In this document: positions 4,757-5,833 of the stretch, piece by piece
Position numbering within the stretch: the stretch's first letter is position 1
How the letters are laid out: the number at the start of each line of letters is the position of its first letter
DNA from: Candidatus Levyibacteriota bacterium
GTDB lineage: Bacteria; Patescibacteria; Microgenomatia; Levybacterales; UBA12049
Direction: 5' to 3'
Assembly (NCBI GenBank): GCA_003173915.1
Contig: PPGL01000054.1
Coordinates: 1-5,833 of the forward strand
DNA length: 5,833 nucleotides
Notes under the pieces: model-generated
What the model saw: only the letters and a program-made list of their open reading frames with translations
Databases searched by the model: none
Told to the model about the DNA's origin: nothing
Made by a program: the position numbers and the translations under genes

Positions 4757-5833
4757 ATGTTAGTTGACGAAGTAACAATTACAGTAAAAGCAGGCAATGG
4801 TGGAAATGGTGTTGCAACATTTAGAAGAAACGCACAAACTGCAAAAGGAGGCCCTGACGGTGGCAACGGCGGGAATGGGGGAAGTGTTTATGTTGAAGGA
4901 GTGGATGATATTTCTGCACTTGCGCAGTTTCAATTCAAAAAAAGAATTCTTGCCGAAAATGGCGTAAATGGGGGGAAACAAAATAAGTATGGAAGAAATG
5001 GAGAAGATACAACTATTGTTGTTCCACTTGGTACATCAATTACTGATGTTACGACAGGAGAACATGTCGAGATAGAATACCAACATACTCCAATCCTTAT
5101 TGCAAAAGGAGGGCAAGGGGGAAGAGGAAATAACGAATTTAAAACTGCCACAAATCAAACACCAACATTTGCTGAAAAAGGGCAACCAGGTGAAGAGAAA
5201 ACACTACATATTGTCATGCACCTTATTGCAGACATTGGATTTATTGGTCTTCCAAATGCCGGGAAAAGTAGCCTTTTAAAGGCTCTAACAAATGCCAATC
5301 CAAAAATTGGCGCATACCCATTTACAACACTCGAACCAAATTTGGGAGTACTAGTAACAACAGCAGGAACAGATTTACAATCTGTTCTAAAACAGTTTGG
5401 ACCGGATTCAAAATCCAATCCTACGAAGGATGAAGAGATTGCGACGATTTCCTCAAGCTCTCAAAATGACAAAGATGAAAAGAATATTATCCTCGCTGAC
5501 ATACCTGGACTTATTGAAGGCGCATCCAAAGGAAAAGGTCTTGGGACAAAATTTTTAAAGCATGTTGAGAAAACAAAAGTGCTTGTTCATTGCATTGACA
5601 GTTCTGATGAGAATATTGAAAAAACGTATGAGATTGTAAAAAGTGAGCTAAACGCTTTTAGTCAAGTGCTTGTTGAGAAAAAAGAAATACTACTGCTAAC
5701 CAAAACTGATCTTATCTCAAAAGAACAGCTTAACGAAAAAATACAAGAAGCAAAAAAGCTTAACCAAGATGTATATTCTGTGTCGATTTATAATGAGGCT
5801 TCACTTTTTGAACTCCAAACTATCCTCCACAAA
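4757..5833 (+). CDS. obg: Obg/CgtA family GTPase (3' truncated by window)
   Basis: The frame is open from the ATG to the window end, 359 residues. Obg is a slow GTPase that binds the large ribosomal subunit and is linked to its assembly and to stress signalling. Residues 1-157 are the glycine-rich Obg fold (KAGNGGNGV, GGPDGGNGGNGG, IAKGGQGGRGN). The G domain follows: G1 GLPNAGKSS (164-172), switch I YPFTTLEPNLG (187-197), G3 DIPGLIEG (248-255), G4 TKTD (315-318) instead of the usual NKxD, and a weak G5 near VSIYNEA (342-348). Between LGVL and ADIPG there are 47 residues (200-246), where Obg proteins usually have about 10. The extra segment is polar, Ser/Lys/Asp-rich and encoded partly by palindromic DNA. 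An in-frame TAA four codons upstream fixes the start. Whether an OCT or other C-terminal domain follows cannot be seen. Confidence 0.95.
   Translation, partial: MLVDEVTITVKAGNGGNGVATFRRNAQTAKGGPDGGNGGNGGSVYVEGVDDISALAQFQFKKRILAENGVNGGKQNKYGRNGEDTTIVVPLGTSITDVTTGEHVEIEYQHTPILIAKGGQGGRGNNEFKTATNQTPTFAEKGQPGEEKTLHIVMHLIADIGFIGLPNAGKSSLLKALTNANPKIGAYPFTTLEPNLGVLVTTAGTDLQSVLKQFGPDSKSNPTKDEEIATISSSSQNDKDEKNIILADIPGLIEGASKGKGLGTKFLKHVEKTKVLVHCIDSSDENIEKTYEIVKSELNAFSQVLVEKKEILLLTKTDLISKEQLNEKIQEAKKLNQDVYSVSIYNEASLFELQTILHK
5367..5431. repeat. Cluster of four short inverted repeats inside obg
   Basis: Four complementary-arm pairs follow one another in 65 bases. GAACAGATT (5367-5375) pairs with AATCTGTTC (5379-5387) around TAC. 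CTGTT (5382-5386) pairs with AACAG (5391-5395). GGATT (5404-5408) pairs with AATCC (5412-5416) around CAA. ATCCT (5418-5422) pairs with AGGAT (5427-5431) around ACGA. The first and third share the pattern GATT, three bases, AATC. They encode residues 204-225, inside the extra segment of the Obg G domain, and keep the frame open. This looks like a palindromic repeat element inserted in a coding gene, comparable in style to Rickettsia palindromic elements; that origin is inference. Confidence 0.6.

Noticed and set aside
5155..5418. 87-codon minus-strand reading frame inside obg
   Set aside because: It is antisense to conserved Obg G-domain sequence and has no start signals. It is of interest only because part of it crosses the palindromic segment.

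Overview
The window is AT-rich and bacterial, uses the standard code, and is densely packed. It holds five genes plus a fragment of a sixth. Its small gene set and short spacers suggest a reduced-genome lineage such as Patescibacteria/CPR (Microgenomates-like), as do a DipZ-type CcdA-thioredoxin fusion, a compact S11 carboxypeptidase, a poorly conserved PH-like protein, and an Obg with TKxD in place of NKxD. That placement is inference from gene style, not from a marker phylogeny.

Layout: (1) 1-424, plus strand, is the 3' end of an unrecognised gene. It converges, across a 36-base gap with no hairpin terminator, on (2) 461-2197, minus strand, a three-part CcdA/thioredoxin/C-terminal ectodomain protein (DipZ family). 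(3) 2198-2340 is a 142-143 base spacer holding a four-unit 7-bp tandem repeat and a GC-rich palindrome. (4) 2341-2844, minus, is a membrane-anchored, methionine-rich protein of the COG4315/PF03640 type with its own consensus promoter and a strong Shine-Dalgarno. (5) 2920-3603, minus, is an unrecognised protein with a disordered N-terminus and a PH-like C-terminus. (6) 3650-4612, minus, is a membrane-anchored D-Ala-D-Ala carboxypeptidase (S11). (7) 4620-4756 is a divergent promoter region. (8) 4757-5833, plus, is the GTPase Obg, running off the window end.

The four minus-strand genes all act, or probably act, at the membrane or cell envelope. The carboxypeptidase trims peptidoglycan stem peptides. 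DipZ moves reducing equivalents across the membrane to an outward-facing thioredoxin domain. The COG4315 protein beside it is outward-facing, has a CxxxC pair and is rich in Met, so a shared redox or metal-related role is plausible but unproven. Obg, read the other way, is a ribosome-associated GTPase.

The most interesting signals are these. A cluster of four short inverted repeats sits in frame inside an approximately 37-residue extra segment of the Obg G domain, resembling a palindromic element inserted into a coding gene. The divergent carboxypeptidase and Obg promoters both place the -10 box exactly 6 bases before the ATG, which predicts leaderless mRNAs, whereas the COG4315 gene has a normal leader with a strong Shine-Dalgarno. 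I see no CRISPR array, tRNA, rRNA, transposase or recognisable defence system.
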